From positions 1 to 6,391 of the forward strand of contig JAFADT010000065.1 of assembly GCA_023424585.1 (NCBI GenBank): a stretch of DNA of 6,391 nucleotides, read 5' to 3'. A model generated the notes under the pieces. The model was not told the DNA's origin, made no database searches, and saw nothing but the letters and a program-made list of their open reading frames with translations. This document shows, piece by piece, positions 5,264 through 6,391 of the stretch; within the stretch, counting starts at the first letter, position 1; each line of letters starts with the position of its first letter. Origin of the DNA: Pseudomonadota bacterium (lineage in GTDB: Bacteria; Myxococcota; Myxococcia; Myxococcales; Myxococcaceae). Both the position numbers and the translations under genes were made by a program.

Positions 5264-6391
5264 GTGGGCTCCTCCGGCATCGTCTACGCGTCCTTCGATC
5301 GCTTCCCCGCGCCCAAGGGCGCCGCCGTGCACATCCGCGCCTTCGTGGAGGCCCTGGGCGCCGCGTTCGGCCCGGTGGACCTCGTGGCCATTGGCGACGC
5401 TCCGGACGCGCCCCCGCCGGCCCTGAGCCCCCACGTCACCTACCACCCGCTGGGCGCCCGCGGGAAAGACCTCATCGCCCAGGCGCTGACGTTCCGCGCG
5501 CACCTGGGCGCGTGGTGGCGGGGCCGGCCGCGCGCGAGGGCCGTCCACGTCCGCTCCATCTTCGAGGGCTACCCCATCGCCCGACGCAAGGCCGCCCTCA
5601 CCGACGCGCTCGTCTACGAGGTCAACGGCCTGCCCTCCATCGAGCTCAAGTACCACCACCCCGACGTCGCCGATGACGCGGAGCTGATGCGCAAGCTGCT
5701 CGCCCAGGAGGAGGCCTGCCTCCAGGCCGCGGACCTGCTCGTCACGCCCAGCGCCGTCACCGCGGAGCACCTGGTGTCGCGCGGCGCGGAGCCGTCGCGC
5801 CTGCGCGTCATCCCCAACGGCGTGGACCTGGACGTGTTCCGCCACGCCCCGCCGCGCGCACCCGAGGCCGGCCGCCCCCTGCGCCTGCTCTACAGCGGCA
5901 CCATGACCGCGTGGCAGGGCGTGCACCACGCCATCGAGGCCTGCCGCCTCCTGCGCCGCGACCTGGACGTGTCCCTCACCCTCGTGGGCCCGCTGCGCAA
6001 GCACGCGCGCCGCGCGCTCCTGGATCGCTGCGGCGACCTCGTGCTCCAGGGCGCGGTCCAGCTCCTCGAACCCCTGCCCCAGGAGGAGCTCGCCCGGCTG
6101 CACCACGCCTGCGACCTCGTGCTCGTGCCGCTGCCCGTGAACGACCGCAACTGCGTGCAGGGCTGCTGCCCCCTGAAGCTCCTGGAGGCCATGGCCACCG
6201 GGACGCCCGTCGTCGTCAGCGACCTGCCCGTGACCCGCGCGCTCGCGGAGGGCACCGAGGCCTACCGGATCCGCCCCGGCTCACCCAAGGCCATCGCCGA
6301 AGCCGTGAAGGACCTCGTCGCGAACCCCGCGCTCGGCGCCGCGCTGAGCGCCAACGCCCGCGCCCGCGTGGAGCGCGACTTCCCCTGGGGC
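5264..6391 (+). CDS. GT-B glycosyltransferase, GT4 (group 1) family, partial at C-terminus
   Basis: 376 codons are visible and the frame is open at the right edge. The N-terminal domain begins with a strand and loop, IVYASFDRFPAPKGAAVHIRAF (6-27), the acceptor-side loop of GT4 enzymes. The domain junction carries RVIPNGVDLDVF (181-192), the near-invariant PNGVD. The C-terminal domain has LLYSGTMTAWQGVHHAIEA (208-226), LTLVGPL (238-244), and the donor-binding segment PLKLLEAMATGTPVVVSDLP (303-322) with E308. The first Glu of the usual E-x7-E motif is replaced by Gly300 (VQGCCPLKLLE), as in related GT4 groups whose members read VQGCCPIKL. It transfers an activated sugar, probably for a polysaccharide or glycolipid; the sugar is unknown. 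In-frame TAG at 5252 makes GTG 5264 the first possible start. No Shine-Dalgarno is visible. The 183-nt gap suggests a unit independent of the pirin gene. Confidence 0.9.
   Translation, partial: MGSSGIVYASFDRFPAPKGAAVHIRAFVEALGAAFGPVDLVAIGDAPDAPPPALSPHVTYHPLGARGKDLIAQALTFRAHLGAWWRGRPRARAVHVRSIFEGYPIARRKAALTDALVYEVNGLPSIELKYHHPDVADDAELMRKLLAQEEACLQAADLLVTPSAVTAEHLVSRGAEPSRLRVIPNGVDLDVFRHAPPRAPEAGRPLRLLYSGTMTAWQGVHHAIEACRLLRRDLDVSLTLVGPLRKHARRALLDRCGDLVLQGAVQLLEPLPQEELARLHHACDLVLVPLPVNDRNCVQGCCPLKLLEAMATGTPVVVSDLPVTRALAEGTEAYRIRPGSPKAIAEAVKDLVANPALGAALSANARARVERDFPWG

Noticed and set aside
4966..5280. A 104-codon minus-strand frame covering the pirin-GT4 gap
   Set aside because: It overlaps the end of the pirin gene, half its length is Arg/Trp/Pro-rich without a family pattern, and there is no ribosome binding site in good position.
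4001..6106. A 701-codon open frame on the minus strand, the longest in the window
   Set aside because: It runs antisense across the pirin gene, the gap and the GT4 gene. Its translation is Arg/His/Ala/Gly-rich without domain patterns, while both plus-strand frames give clear families. In such GC-rich DNA long antisense frames are expected.

Overview
The window is very GC-rich. Its coding frames carry strong G/C at third codon positions, GTG starts are frequent, and the spacing is that of a delta-proteobacterial (Myxococcota) chromosome. A Myxococcus/Corallococcus-type myxobacterium is my best inference from base composition, TTGACC-type promoters and the protein types. There is no species-level marker, and I see no rRNA, tRNA, IS element, CRISPR array or phage gene.

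Layout: a five-gene block on the minus strand occupies positions 3638 down to 1. In transcription order it holds: (1) a 320-aa two-helix membrane protein of unknown family; (2) its 332-aa tandem paralogue; (3) a 224-aa putative lipoprotein made of about seven degenerate 20-residue units; (4) a 133-aa B-box-like zinc-binding protein with an acidic, Tyr-rich tail; (5) the first 171 residues of a MurG/GT28-like glycosyltransferase that runs off the left edge. Genes 2/3 overlap by 4 nt and genes 4/5 are separated by 2 nt, which suggests translational coupling. Both paralogues have a matching TTGACC-N17/18-TAC(C/G)CT promoter, so the duplication unit appears to have carried promoter, leader and gene together.

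A 290-nt divergent intergenic region (3639-3928) separates this block from two plus-strand genes. The first is a pirin-family cupin (3929-5080) with a twin-arginine signal and a lipobox, so it is probably exported and lipid-anchored. The second is a GT-B fold, GT4-type glycosyltransferase (from 5264, open at the right edge), in a frame that starts with GTG and shows no clear ribosome binding site.

How the genes work together: membrane pair, lipoprotein, zinc-binding protein and glycosyltransferase look like one expression unit, perhaps cell-envelope related. That functional link rests only on operon structure. The pirin and the GT4 enzyme share a strand but have a 183-nt gap, and no functional link is evident.
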